Below, one piece after another: positions 1-12,428 of a DNA stretch of 64,000 nt; the stretch's first letter is position 1, and the number at the start of each line of letters is the position of its first letter. The notes below the pieces were generated by a model. It was not told the origin of the DNA. It saw only the letters and a program-made list of their open reading frames with translations, and did not search any database. The stretch lies in contig CM017558.1 of NCBI GenBank assembly GCA_007844125.1, forward strand, positions 57,355,147 to 57,419,146. The letters are read 5' to 3'. The DNA is from Sinonovacula constricta (Eukaryota > Mollusca > Bivalvia > Cardiida > Solecurtidae). The translations under genes and the position numbers were made by a program.

Positions 1-123
1 TATATACTATACACTTGGTCTTCAAAGCCAGACAGAATGTCAATTCTATTACTTGGATGAATAAAAGATGCCAGAATGAAAGGCGATTTCATGGTTCCAA
101 AGGTTCTTATTTTGCAAACCATT

Positions 124-578
124 AAAGCTGGACAGTTTGGGTCCAAAATATTTTCATCATAATAAACTGTTACTTGAACAAATCTCGCAAAATACTGTTT
201 AATGGATCTGAAAAATAAACCATAACGTCACAATTGTCATTTCAAAATTGTATTTTCTATCTGAGCCACGCTGCACAGGTATCTATTTTTAAACTTAGCA
301 AACCACGTGGTCATTTATGTTTTAGCTTATCGACGCCATCAGGTAAGACGCTGACGTCTATTTTAGCAGGAATCCCAATCGTTCCTATTTATAGATTGGG
401 AAGAATGAACATTTAAAGGGTTGATAAACTAGTTTTACTGTCCTAAAATTGAGATACTTTTGAAAAACGCCGAAGCTTGGACTAAAGTATGATTTTTTTT
501 CTTCAGAAATTATGTACAAATACCCGAGGCCAGATGTTGTTTCATATATTAGATATAAGCAAACTGTCGGACATCACA
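124..578 (+). repeat. MITE-like dispersed repeat, family M, copy 1
   Basis: This segment shares blocks in the same order with 48869-49367 (same strand) and 53646-54100 (opposite strand). Shared blocks include the end AAACTGTCGG, a GAGCCACGCTGC-like core followed by a TATTTTTAAAC tract, and a GAACAAATCTCGCAAAAT block. It has no coding capacity; the short open frame at 234-416 lies wholly in the repeat. Divergence among copies indicates an old non-autonomous family. Confidence 0.6.
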
Positions 579-2155
579 CGATTTTTTACACCGAAATCGT
601 AAACAATACAGTATGTTCTCATATCAAGAATAATTAATTTCCTGCATACATGTTATAAGGAGAGCCTTTATGTTGCAAGTTAGTTTATTTCTGCTGTCAT
701 TGTTTAGATCAATGTAACTAGAATAATACAAAGCGGTTTCATTTCTTGTTTGCTTTGTATTGTGTTAATAGTCGATAAAAAACTACAAGATAAATATGCA
801 ACATATTATGGTGTTTAATTTTAATTCAGTTTACTATTGATTTTCTTGGCAATTTCGATGAAGGAAGTTATAAAACCAAGCTTAATTGAGACTACAAGAA
901 AGCATCTAAATGGCTGAATTTCAACAACATTTTAGCTCACTGAGCAATGCTGAGAACTTTTTTACATTCAATCCCAAAGTGTATAAGCAATGGACAAATT
1001 AGCATACTATCCCTGCTGAATACATGGTTATTCTTTAAGCACTGAACTATTCAGCAATGAACACTTTGTGTTCACACTACACTATCAGAAAGCACTATTG
1101 TGTGTACATACAATTAGTTTTAAATAATAAACTATTACAAATGTCATTTTAAATTTAACATACAAGTTTTCCCTAAACCTAGACTCAAGAACTTTCATAT
1201 TGATTTTACATCTGGATACTGAGTGATGATATTCTTGTTCAGTTATCAATGTTCTAGTATTAAAATAGAAAAAGGTGAACGACTGTTCAGTTATAAACTT
1301 AGAAAGTATGGGCAGGATCATAGTTATAAAACTGTCTTCTCCAGTCAGTGACTTCTGTTACTGGCAGAGTAAATATCTATATGGAATTACAAACATACAG
1401 TGGGTCAGCTGGGTTTTTTTAATTAAAAGTAAAATTAGAACACAGTTACCAGGAACATCAATTTTTAAATCATTGTTTATTGTTAAACCACTCAATGTAC
1501 AGAAATGACAAAAAATACAGTCACAATATAAATAAACAAAACAAGTTTAGTAAAAAGTATTACATAAAGTAATAACCTTTGCTATTATAATACATCTATT
1601 ACAAATAATAATAGGTGATAACAGGAACATCCATGCCTAAAATTACACTTTACAAAATTTAAAAGCCCTCTTAAAAGCAGAGCACAGCCCAACTTTCTAA
1701 GACTTGCACAATGTTTAAAAAAATGAAAAACAATATGACCATTATTTTGTATTACATCACACTTCATGTGCATGTAAAAGTATGTCCTCACCTGACATAA
1801 CAAACATGTTTCCTTACACATGTCACCAAGAAATATCATTTGTTACAAACCATTCATTCCACACAGTGTAACATACTCCACTATCAATGAACAAAAAAAC
1901 AGGTGAGGAAAATTATGAAATAAGAAAAAAAAAACTGGAGGAATACTAGCACTGCAAAGAATGAATATCTTGAGAACAGGAACCTCTAATAACTGTTTTC
2001 TTCCAATTTTTCTACCACCTTTTTTCTTGAATGTACATTATCGAAGATAGACAAAGTTCATAACATTATCCATAGTTGTACTATGCACAATAAGGCTTCA
2101 ACAATATAAATCCAACAGATCTCAACACACAGTTCCCATCACATTAACACTAGTG
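579..2155. other. Intergenic DNA and probable 3' UTR of the RAD6-type gene
   Basis: A+T-rich sequence without a convincing open reading frame on either strand. The part above about 1460 probably belongs to the 3' UTR of the minus-strand E2 gene, judged only from an AATAAA-type signal near 1476-1481. Nothing else is recognised. Confidence 0.4.
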
Positions 2156-5100
2156 CTATGCTTCCTCATCATCATCGTCATTCCAACTTTCTTGCACAAT
2201 TGAGGCGACTTTTTTCTCGTATTCCCTCCGATTTTCTCGATATAACTGCGCTGCCTCATTGTTTGCAGGGCTATTGGGATTTGGGTCGTGTAGTAGAGAC
2301 TATAACAGAACAGAAAAAGATAATTAGCTGCCAGTTTTTACATTAGTTTTAAAAATAGTAAAAATTAATTTTCCAAAATTGTCTATTTGTCAAAGACTTT
2401 TATTCATAGTTACAAAATACATACTTTATTAGTTTAATATTACATGTCTCTACCAATTTTACTTATTTTGAAATGAAAAAGATTTCCATATTTAGACGTC
2501 AACTTACATACAACTGCATTAAAACGAACAAGAGTGAGGAATGTGGGTATTGGAATGATGATGTTGATGATGGAAACATATTTTCAAGCAAACATAGTAT
2601 ATAGCAATAATTTCTCTAACATGTCATTCAACAACGAAAAAGCCCCCCATAAACCTAGCTTTTCTTAAAAGAATTTTGCAGAGCAACCCATGCACTGGTT
2701 TTTGAGAAACAAGCAGCTAGTTGCTAGTACTGCAAATCAGGGCCACATTTCTGACAAAATCCAATCTGGAACTTTCAAACTCAAATTAGTAGGCATGATA
2801 ACAAGAATGACATATGTGTAGTTTCATGACAGTCCATAAACTGGTTATTCTGATATCTCCTTTATATACTATTTGCACAGGTAACTTTCAATTAGAGCAT
2901 TACAGCAACATCACTGGGGGTTCAAGGAATGTGGAATGGCCCATCTTGTTCAAAGGAAAGTTGTGCTAAAAATGGTGTAAAGTTTGTTTTGTTTTTGTTA
3001 CATCGCACCGAAACAATTCTGGTGATATTGGCAATGTCCAGGTAATTATTGGTGAAGGACCACCCTTGACTTGTGTGGGTAGAACTGTCTGTGCACCACA
3101 GTTAAGCTGGAAAACCTCCTGACATGAAAATCTTCACTTCAACCGAGACTCAAACCCATGCAATGAGAGGCTGCAGAGTTACAAGTCGACAACTCTAACC
3201 ACTTGTCCAATGGCACCAGACTGGTGTTAAGTCTTTCTTAAAATCTTACAATAGAATGCAACTTTAACAGTCTATATTGGGTCTAACTTGAGATACAAAC
3301 CACACATTTAACAATCCTTTACACACTCTTCGCAGTTCTCTATTCAAATAAAGCAGTTTCCCCATTTGATTTCACATGCACTTTGCATTGAAATATTTCT
3401 CATCACATACATTTTGACAAACTAAACTCAAGACTGAATTTGAATGAAAGAATTCCTTAAATATTATACACACAGTTCATACTTGCATTAAAAAGATGAT
3501 ATGCAGAATTACTAAAGGGTATTTAACTGAATTTGGCAAATAGTGTAGATTCATACCAGGCAGTAAGCTTTCTGATCAAGATCTGCACTGTTTGCTCTTG
3601 TCTAAAAATTTGCTTTAGCATGCAGTTGTTATGTTATGTCACAGATTTAAATATGTAAGAAATGTGACAGGCAATTGGGTTAGCCCTCCTTAGTGACACC
3701 AGTATCTTCTTTGTTCAGACAGCCATTCTGTTTCTGTTTTGGGTTTATCTCCTACCGACAGCATTTTGTTTTTCTGTACACATTGTCTACTTGAAGGAGA
3801 TATTTTGCTGCCTTCATTATGTATTGCATGCCCCTAACAACTGGCAAGATACCACAACCAGCGACATTATCCACATTATCATGTCTACCAGTCATGGAAC
3901 TACCCTTATATTTACTTGTGTGTTAGCAAGGGAGCAATACCTCACCATTTTTAACAACTTTAGTGTTTTGCAGCCCAGGATCAGACCTGGGGAATCCTGT
4001 ATATGAAGCCAATACTCTTCTGATAGCGTTACCAGTCCCAGTAGAGCCATTCTGTACGTAAGTGATCTCAAACATAACTTAAGATCAATCTAAGGCAACA
4101 TGTTTGCAACTGAAAACAACATTGCTACTCTAACAAAAATATAAAGAATACAAATGTGTAAAACCCTCTTACCTGTATAGAAGTTAATATGGCAGAAACA
4201 TCATATGTTGGACTCCATCTGTTTTGTAAAATATCTAAACATATACTACCATCGGCATAAACTGAAACAAAAAAAGATTTAAAAACACTATTAGTATTGC
4301 AGTTATAACTATCAAAATATACCTTTATGTTATCCCATGATTTCCCCCGCTTCCATTCAATACACCTGTTACATATTTTGTATTATTACACTTGTGTAAC
4401 ACAGCTTTTCATAATGCAAATCATCTCATACCACTATTTCATCAAGTATTGTGTAAAATTTAGTAAAACCATTTATTGGTTATTAAAATCATGTGATAAA
4501 AAGAATCTGACACCTGTAGTCACTTAATACAAACATTTATAAAACTTATCCAGGAGGAAACGATAATAAGGTCGTTTACTTTTCCAAACATTATTTAATG
4601 AATGTTTGTAATAAATAACAATTCGTGTCAGATCCTCTACGTTAGTTTTGGTTATAAAGCACATCTCAGCAATATAATAATGGTCATCTCATTATTGTCT
4701 AGCTTCAATTGGGCGAGAAAGATTCCAGACAAATCCTGCTGCAGTAAGCTAGCAGACCTCACTGAGATCATGCTGTGATTTCCAAGAGTCGTGGGAGTTT
4801 AGTCTGACCTGTCGACTCAGCAAAAGTCATATATCAAATATCATATATTTTGGAACATTACACAATATTTTGCGAACATAAATCACTGATTCTGAACCTT
4901 AAAGTAACACAATTTAGTACAAATTTATTTTAATATCACTGTAACTTACCATTTGGATGAAACATTTTTGAAACAAATCTAACTGTTGGGGGTTTATTTG
5001 GATATTCCTCTGTGAACTCTATAGTCAGCTTAAATGTGCCATCTTCAAATGGTGTGTCATGTGGACTGAAAAAATATCAATAGTATACAATAGTAAAAAA

Positions 5101-7729
5101 GATAATATGCAAATTCTAGTAATCAATATACATCTGCTTAAAAGGTTTTGTTTTGTGTAAACATATACATCCCTGTGACCAATCAATGTCATGATATCAA
5201 TGACCAGCTATTTTGGCGAAGGAAGCCCAAAGACAAATGTCTGGGTAGAACTTCCAGCGCACAGCAGGTTGGCTGGAAGACTTTCCCACATGAAACCCTT
5301 CACCCAAAACGAGACTCGAACCCATCCTGTGGTAGTCAGAAGAGTTACTTATCAGCAACACTACGCCATGGGCACCAAATCAAAGTTTTTTTTATTTTAG
5401 ATGACTGCAATGTTATTTAAGCTAAACAGAGTCAAAAAGATTCACTCATGGAGTTGCTTTTGTGCTGCATGCTGCTTATATAAGGTAAAATTATGAACTT
5501 TACAGCAACCCTATTAAATAAATTAAAAATGTCTTTATAATACCATGTGTAGCTATTGGGTTTTTTTCTGGCACACTACTATTTAGATATTATTATGCCA
5601 GGCTGAAAATATATTTTTTGAAAGTTGTACAAACACATAAAATTATTAACATTCTTCAATTTGTCAGCATATTATGAAGGTCACAGTTGTTTACAATTTG
5701 TATAACAATTATCAAAACACAAATATATGGATAGGTTTTATAACTTTATTTGTGAGTAGTCTATTGCAAGATAGTGGTAGTTTCACTCATAGTTTAGAAT
5801 GTTCCTGCATTGTATTTTGCAGCTTGTAGGCAGAAACTTTCAAACCAAAACTAATTAATGAAGGACGCTCTATACAAACGTATTATATGGCATGTTCCTT
5901 CTCAGTAATTTTGTGCTTAAAGCTAGAATAAGACTTCTACTTAAATCAAATTCAACTTCTTATCTGTCATAAATCATGTGATAGCATTTCTTCATATGTT
6001 TTCATCCTAATTGTGAAAAGGACCTACCATGCTTACCAAACTTGAAGTCATGTCCCGGACAATCAACATGAGACAAAACGAGGAAAAACAGAGAAAAGTT
6101 TGATCAGAAGATAAAAGAAAGACACATAAGAAATAGTTGACAGAATCTTCAATTCTAAATGGGCTGACACCTAGGAATGGCTCATCTATAAAGATGAAAA
6201 AATGCACTGTACCTTGTTCACCCAGTTTTAAGCTGTTAAGGACACAACCAAAACAAAATTAACTTTTTGCTGGATGCAAATAAAATTGCCTTTCACCTTT
6301 TATTGTTAAATTATTGTTTAAATTAAAATGAGCACAAAATCGCACATCAAAGGAAAGCAGCGAACATCAGAGGAGACAGAAAAAACATTACATGATTACA
6401 TGATTTGTTTTCTATGTTTGTACATAGAAATAATTGTACAGGTATTTTAAGAAATAAAAAATTGAAAAACCAAATTCACTTCTCAATATAGATAGGTTAC
6501 TTAGCTAAAAAGTATTAAAAAAAACAAACATAAAATTTAAGTTGTAGCTTTAATCTTATTTTAAACTGTTTTCAGCTGTGATTTTCTGTTGCATTCAATT
6601 GTTTCACATGCAATTTGTCAGAATACTACCAAAAGACACATTTGGAAGAAACTATGCTTTTTCTTATGACAAACACACCAATGTATTGACACAGCACATA
6701 AGCAATAAAATTCAAACTGGTGCTAATGCACTTCAGTTAAACAAAAGGTCTCTTAAATTTTTAATTAACGTCATTAAACTTTAAGCGTATTTATGCATAA
6801 CTTCTTTACTTAAAATGTTTGTCATAACAATGTTTAAATAGATATGGCCTATGCTTTATTTGAATCTTTACAAGTTTTTCAATATGACAAATGCTTTATT
6901 TGCATCATTTCAAATTTTTCAAATAATGATTCTTGGCTTGCTTTGATAATCACTAGTTCATGATCGTTGATCGAATCACATTTAGTCTGAAGATCCACAG
7001 CCCTTGTGTAAAGCGCATAGGCAGAAATTGGCCACCTGGTAACTGAACATTCATGACCCAATTCCAACATTAGGCTCCAGTGTGTTGTCTTATAACATAC
7101 TCTTATATAATCGTTTAATATGACAGATCTAGCATTAGTTACAAGTCAAATTTAAAGCCATAATTAAAAACAATAGGATATGTTTAACAGTAACATTAAT
7201 CTAGTGTCTGTTCATTACCATTACATTGTTCCATATAACATCTGTTACAAAATACAAAACTTATGCCAATTTTATTCATAAATTGTAGTTTATTTTAGAA
7301 AGCAGTGACTTCAACTCTCTTCCAATGAAAAATAAAGTACTGATCTTACTTAAGGTGGTACACATTTTGTGTTAGAGCAAAAAGTACATGAACAAAATAA
7401 AAATGGAATTAAATAATCATCTCAATTAAGGGTTATATCATACCCAAATATAACTGCATTCCACAACATTATGTTGTTATCTGTGGGAGCTCCGCTGACG
7501 CCAGCTGGGGGGTCTTCTTGTAACCTGCAAGGAATCCAAGATAAATTGTGTAAGATCAGTAAACTATATTACCGATTAATATAAAACACAACAAGGAAAG
7601 AAAGCAAACAATAAAACTGCGTATATTTATAGCATAATGGCAGCCATTTTTATAGAAAACAACGAATAGGTCAAACTAAAATTACCTTCTGAAGTCCCGC
7701 ATTAGGCGCCTACGTGCTGGGGTTGACAT
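2156..7729 (-). CDS. UBE2A/UBE2B: RAD6-type ubiquitin-conjugating enzyme E2 (UBE2A/UBE2B orthologue), complete, 5 exons
   Basis: Exons in coding order: 7686-7729, 7444-7524, 4950-5065, 4173-4261, 2156-2299, together 474 nt and 157 residues plus stop. All junctions are GT-AG and in phase. The protein starts [13 protein letters not shown], the signature N-terminus of metazoan RAD6. It contains the UBC-fold HPN motif (residues 78-80) and the catalytic cysteine at residue 88 in [15 protein letters not shown]. Known family role: a nuclear and cytoplasmic E2 that works with RING partners RAD18 (PCNA ubiquitination), RNF20/40 (histone H2B) and UBR1 (N-degron). The C-terminus is unlike vertebrate UBE2A/B: after ESWN it ends in the acidic tail DDDDEEA, making it slightly longer than the 152-residue human proteins. 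Introns of 0.16, 2.4, 0.7 and 1.9 kb hold SINE copies. A TTTATT at about 1476-1481 (AATAAA on the minus strand) could be the polyadenylation signal, giving a ~0.7 kb 3' UTR. Confidence 0.96.
2985..3232 (-). repeat. tRNA-derived SINE, family S1, in an intron of the E2 gene
   Basis: On the minus strand the copy begins with a tRNA-like head: an A-box-like TGGACAAGTGG (3199-3209) and a B-box GGGTTTGAGTCTC (3145-3157). A body shared with the copy at 5145-5378 follows, including the GTGTGGGTAGAAC block. The head does not fold as a functional tRNA. It lies between coding exons 4 and 5. Confidence 0.7.
3719..4055 (-). repeat. tRNA-derived SINE, family S2, copy 1
   Basis: It aligns in order with 56510-56840: a TTGGGTTTAT block, a CTGGCA-ATACCACA-CCAG block, AGTC-TGGAACTAC, GTTAGCAAGGG, and a head with degenerate A and B boxes at the right-hand end. 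This is an older copy, with the B box decayed around CCCAGGATCAGACCTGG. It sits in the last intron of the E2 gene. Confidence 0.65.
5145..5378 (-). repeat. tRNA-derived SINE, family S1, copy 2
   Basis: The B box reads GGGTTCGAGTCTC on the minus strand (5311-5323), closer to consensus than the copy near 3 kb. The body carries the block CCAGCTATTTTGGCGAAGGA, also seen in opposite orientation near 36.1 kb. It lies in the intron between coding exons 2 and 3 of the E2 gene and accounts for the short open frames at 5148-5420. Confidence 0.7.
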
Positions 7730-8033
7730 TATTTAACACAGAAAATGTTCCCTTTAGAAAATATGACAGGTAATGTTGAGTTACAAGGCCGATAAGATAG
7801 TAAAAACAGCTTTATTTTAATGAAATATTGTTGTTCCTCTTATAATACTATGACGTCCACATCCGGGCATTCTACAAATTTCATCGTCATTCGGAATACC
7901 TCTTAGTCACTGTTGTTCTAAAAATAAACTGAGGTCATGTTGCGATCATGTGACCTATGACGTTTTAGCTTGCTGGTTATTGGCAGTACGAACTGTTTAC
8001 AAGAAAAAGATCAGGCAGAGCATCAAACTCGCA
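7730..8033. promoter_or_regulatory. Promoter region of the RAD6-type gene, possibly bidirectional
   Basis: This is the sequence directly upstream of the E2 start codon. It holds a CRE-like TGACGTC (7851-7857), a second TGACGT (near 7957) and a CATGTGAC E-box-like site. No TATA box is evident for the E2 gene, as is usual for housekeeping promoters. A strong donor, GCAG followed by GTAATA, on the plus strand at 8031-8039 suggests a divergent transcript starting here. The function is inferred from position and motifs only. Confidence 0.4.
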
Positions 8034-8168
8034 GGTAATAGTATATCAGAAAGTTACCCATATTTATCATAGCAGCATTTAGCAACACTTTTTTTGCGGA
8101 TTAAAAAAGTTTCAAAAGGTTTATGTTGTTAACTGAGGGTAAGTGCGACTGAAACCTTAAATTTCCAG

Positions 8169-8232
8169 GGCAACACAACATCTGTGAACAACACCTTCAT
8201 AACAAATGCCGTAGGAAGTTTGCAACAACCAG
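8169..8232 (+). ncRNA. Possible internal exon of an unidentified divergent transcript
   Basis: A 64-nt block is bounded by a pyrimidine-rich acceptor ending TTTCCAG and a donor CAG followed by GTAAAA. One frame is open throughout, but 21 codons prove nothing. A candidate first exon ends at 8033, so the pair would form a short 135-nt intron. The continuation beyond the microsatellite at 8345-8580 was not found. It could be a long non-coding RNA, a 5' UTR exon or chance. Confidence 0.25.
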
Positions 8233-8343
8233 GTAAAAGAGTAGTGTTGTGAAAACACATACATGGAAGCTTGAAAAATACTAAGACGTTAATATAATAT
8301 TGGTCTGTTGACTGCTTAAGTCGAAGTTACGGCCCCTTACCGA

Positions 8344-8580
<237 letters not shown>

Positions 8581-10459
8581 ACAAAAATCTGCATCCGACC
8601 CTTATCCTAGTGTGTCCATTTTCCCAATGATTCAGTTTGGAAACTTGCTTACTTTGGAAACGGTGCCTCTCATGGAATGCATTTATTTCTGGGGACGATA
8701 GTGTAGCAGTCAATTACACAATAAAAGTAACATAAAAACGTAGCCGTTTGGCGAAGATTTGTTTAACAAAAGAAACCGAGTATACCGATGAATACAATGC
8801 AGCTTGTAAATACAGATGTAGCATAGAACAAGGAAAACAAAGCAGCAAAAATACTCTACTTCCTATCTTAGTTATGGTTCGTTACTGTCAGATGTTTATG
8901 TAACCAATCAACAGTGTAAGAGAGTGTTTAGTTTCTGCGATAGTCATTGGCGACGCCGCCTATATATGGAATGCTCACTGAAATTCGCACATTGGACAAG
9001 TTTGTTTTGCGGCGTGTTTTTTTATAAATTATTTTTAAATTTATTTTTCTGTGTCTGTAACTTTCAATATAACTTTGAAAATAAACAATAAGATACCGAG
9101 AAAGAAAAAATATACTACGTTCGTGTAAAATACTATCTGAAAAATACTTATTTGTGTAATGTGAGGCTGCTGCGCATGTGCAATTTCTGCTTGCACACGT
9201 AAGTTTTATAGTTTATTATAATAATTTTGCATTTTTTTTTCTACACGTGCAACATCTGCATATGTAGCATCTTAGAACCCCTAATTAATGGCGTCGGGTT
9301 TTGCTTTTTTATTTTGTTTTAAACCATTCCATGGTGTCAGGAATATGTTATACATACTTTTTCTCGATATTTATAGTTAACTGAAAACTTTCAAATAAAA
9401 ACCATAACTTTTCAAATATCTTTGTTACTTGTTCCCGCATTGTTTTAATCTTTACCTCTTCCTTTTTTAGCGTCGCATCAGCGATTTTTCTTGTCTTCTT
9501 GTTTAAAGCGCATGCTCTACTGCGCATTGGATCTCACAGCCATGCTCTTTCTTGTATTCATAATTGGCGACCGCCTATATATGAAATGCTAAAAAAAATG
9601 CACATGCGAGCGGATGTCCTTGGACATTCTCGTTCTAGCTAGAGAATGATCGAGGGACAAGGCGTTCCGAAGTTTCGCGATGTACAAATTCCTAACGTAC
9701 GGGTCCTATTTCCGTAAATTATGTTCTTTTTTATATATAACTATAACGAGTATGCAGTTTTATTATTATATGTAAAGTTGTTCTCTGTATTAATATGTTT
9801 ATAAATCTTATGAAAACTATTGGTTATTCGTTTTAAATTTACTATTTTCTCCATTTCTTAAAATAGATCGATAGCGTCTGTAGTGGCACGCTATACAAAA
9901 TATCAATTTTACTCATACTCAGATGACAATGGCAGTGGTCATGGACTTGTTCGAATGTAAACGGTCTCCAAATAATGAATCCAATCGCAGTCGAATTTCT
10001 CTTCTGTGACTTTTCTTCTTCTTTGTTTTTACAATAAATATAACAAACGAAACATTTAAACAGACAAAAAATATAGATCAACAACAAATGTTAATTATTT
10101 TTATTATTGATTAGGATCATTGATCAGTTATTGGCGACGCTATAAAAATGCACTTGCGAGCGGATTTCCTCGGCCATTCTCGTTCTCGCTAGAGAATAGG
10201 CGAGCGAAAATGGGCGAGGTGTTCCGAATTTCGGAAGTTCTGCGATTTTCACGTTCTCAGCATACGGGTCCTAATTCGGTAAATGGCGTTCTTTTTATAT
10301 TTATGTTTATTTGTATTTGTTCTTTGCTGTAAACTTCCACGCGAACAAAGTATTTTTACTTTTTGAATGTCTAAACATTAATGTACATCTGACGGTTATA
10401 CCTGTCAATGAAGACATGTTTGTTCCTTTTTAGGATTGTAGATAAAAGTAGCCTTTTAC
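8581..10459. repeat. Non-coding DNA with a duplicated ~190 bp repeat unit
   Basis: The phrase TTGGCGACG-CTATATATG-AATGCT occurs three times, at about 8947-8975, 9563-9590 and 10129-10145. The last two continue into a shared stretch of ~190 bp (about 9563-9735 and 10126-10295). It includes GCGAGCGGAT, the inverted pair ATTCTC / GAGAAT around a 10-nt loop, and TACGGGTCCTA. There is no protein-coding signal. It resembles a decayed tandem or dispersed repeat of unknown family. Confidence 0.55.
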
Positions 10460-11176
10460 TGTTATGTACAGTAGTACACCAGCGTTTAAGGTTACGCTAG
10501 TCAGGTTAAGGTTTGTTTACCGTTGTGGTATTGATGACGTAGCATTCGCGTAACTGCTAGAAAGAAAAGGATCATGCTAGAAAGTTCATTTGTTTATTTT
10601 TAACTGGGTTTCGAGAATGTTCTGGGTTTCGTGAATGTTCTAGAAATTCTTTGGGTCTATATAAGGGCGTGTAAGCCGATTTAAAGGAAGTTTGGATAAA
10701 AGTTTGGACATAGAGTTTGGATATATAGTTTGGAAATATTTGCAGCTTCTTTATTAAATCTTTCTATGTTGGAACTTACGTGGAATTACTATATTCTACA
10801 ATGATATAAATATTAAAGTGTCGGATTTGGAACTATTTGTACTACATTCGTGTATTGTTCTACCTTTGGATTATTTCAACTGTGCGTATCTACGAGGACA
10901 GCCTACCGAAAACTCTTCAGGATTATTCGACGTTGGATTATAAATTGGACTGTTAAAGGGACACCTCCTAAAGGGACAAACTGTAAGCTAACATTTATTA
11001 TGTATTCTCAAATTTTCTCTGATATATTTGTTATTATTATGTTACTCTATAGATTTAATTGTTTATTAAAATAAAACTTTATTGTAGCTGGCTTGTTCTT
11101 TCTGTTAGACCATTTTGTCGTTTAGTAAACGTGCCACTTTATAAATAAATCTTAAATAGCGGCACCGGTCGTAACA
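10460..11176 (+). mobile_element. LTR-like segment (possible solo LTR) with heat-shock promoter
   Basis: The segment starts TGTTA and ends TAACA, as retroviral-type LTRs do. It contains a TATA box (TATATAA, 10658-10664) and an AATAAA polyadenylation signal near 11073, in the order expected of U3-R-U5. No target-site duplication is seen (TTTAC versus ATATA), and no primer-binding site follows, so a solo LTR is a hypothesis. Four imperfect AGTTTGGA repeats lie in the presumed leader (about 10688-10735). The 74-codon open frame at 10850-11074 is unlike any protein I know. An alternative is a stress-responsive promoter of a non-coding transcript. Confidence 0.4.
10580..10664 (+). promoter_or_regulatory. 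Heat-shock element cluster and TATA box
   Basis: HSF-binding units (alternating GAA and TTC with 2-nt spacers) occur as GAAagTTC at 10580-10587, GAAtgTTC at 10615-10622, and a perfect four-unit GAAtgTTCtaGAAatTC at 10633-10649. TATATAA follows 8 nt later. This is the architecture of classical heat-shock promoters. HSF binding is inferred from the motif. Confidence 0.7.
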
Positions 11177-12420
11177 ATATACCAGAATTAAATTATTCCA
11201 GTGATTTTAATGTTTACAAAAAAATTAAATCAGTCATCTATATATTCTAATAAATATTAATTTTCATTGTTGCGTCGCCCTTTGATGCTTCGCATCAATG
11301 CTTTTCTTGTTGGTTTTGGAAATGATTATGTGATGACGTCACAGCTTTGAGAAGCGATATTTTTTACGGTTATGTTAAAGCTATTTCAGCAGTAAAATGA
11401 CCACATTGTTATATAGCTATTATGGCGTTTGGTTTCTTTTGTTTCTAAAATTAACAACCACTTAAGCTGAAAACAATAAACGTAATAACTGTGACAAAAA
11501 TCTCAATTAAAACCTTACTTATGTCAATTGTTGATTCTTATTTTTATATTACATGACTGCAGGTTTTCTTAAGAAAGGGCAGACTGCACTGATTATCACA
11601 GACTTATACCGGAACATTATAATATGTGTGTAAAATATCTTCGCCATTCAAGTTTTGTTAGGATTTAAACTGTTTTGTTGGACTTTTATGGTTACTATGT
11701 ATACAGTGCCTGCGCACTTAATAAAGAAATGATCTGACAATTCGCGTTAAGGTAAGAGGGGCCTAAAAGAAGCTATTAAGAATCCTAAACTAAGCATGTT
11801 CATAGTGATAAATATCATATATCAGATATAAAAATGAAATATGAAAGAATTTCACCGTCATGTTTTGGAAAAAAATCACATTTGAATAGGGTGACCCCCT
11901 CGCCTTGTCCCAGGACCATTTTTTACAAGTGGTTATTGTTAAAAAGTCTAATTTGGGGGTTAAAAACTATAATATATTTTAGCATCAGTGGTGTAACTTT
12001 ATAAGCAAAACCCTAAACATTAAAAAGAACTCATTTATATTGTTAAAGTACAAACATTTGATGATTTTACACTGAAAAAGGCATCTATACTACCTCGGAA
12101 AATTTCCTTGACACAGGAACATACACAAACTTTCAGAGTTTCTAAATATTTTAATTATACCAGTATATTTATAAAATGCACATCAAAATTTGCTATATAC
12201 ATATACCAATCACATAACAAATAATTACAGACTTTCACCGTTTAGTTTTTGAAATATTAGCTTTAAAATTGTCATATTCCATGTTTTTCTTAACAAAACA
12301 ACAACAAACCTGTAAAAAGAGACTTTCTGTCACCATTTTGCACAATACCTTTATGTTTCACAAAGATCTTTTACAGATCTGATTAAAACTGACTTCTGAA
12401 TGTGTATCTATTTACAATAG
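11177..12420. other. Non-coding A+T-rich DNA between the LTR-like segment and the DIRS element
   Basis: No open frame or recognisable RNA. A TGCTTCGCATCAATGCTTTTCTTG stretch near 11285, related to one near 9475, suggests further decayed repeat. The rest is unassigned. Confidence 0.4.
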
Positions 12421-12428
12421 AATTGAAA

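Noticed and set aside
10850..11074. 74-codon ORF downstream of the heat-shock elements as a small heat-shock protein
   Set aside because: No alpha-crystallin or other HSP motifs; codon content looks random and it ends at the polyadenylation signal region.
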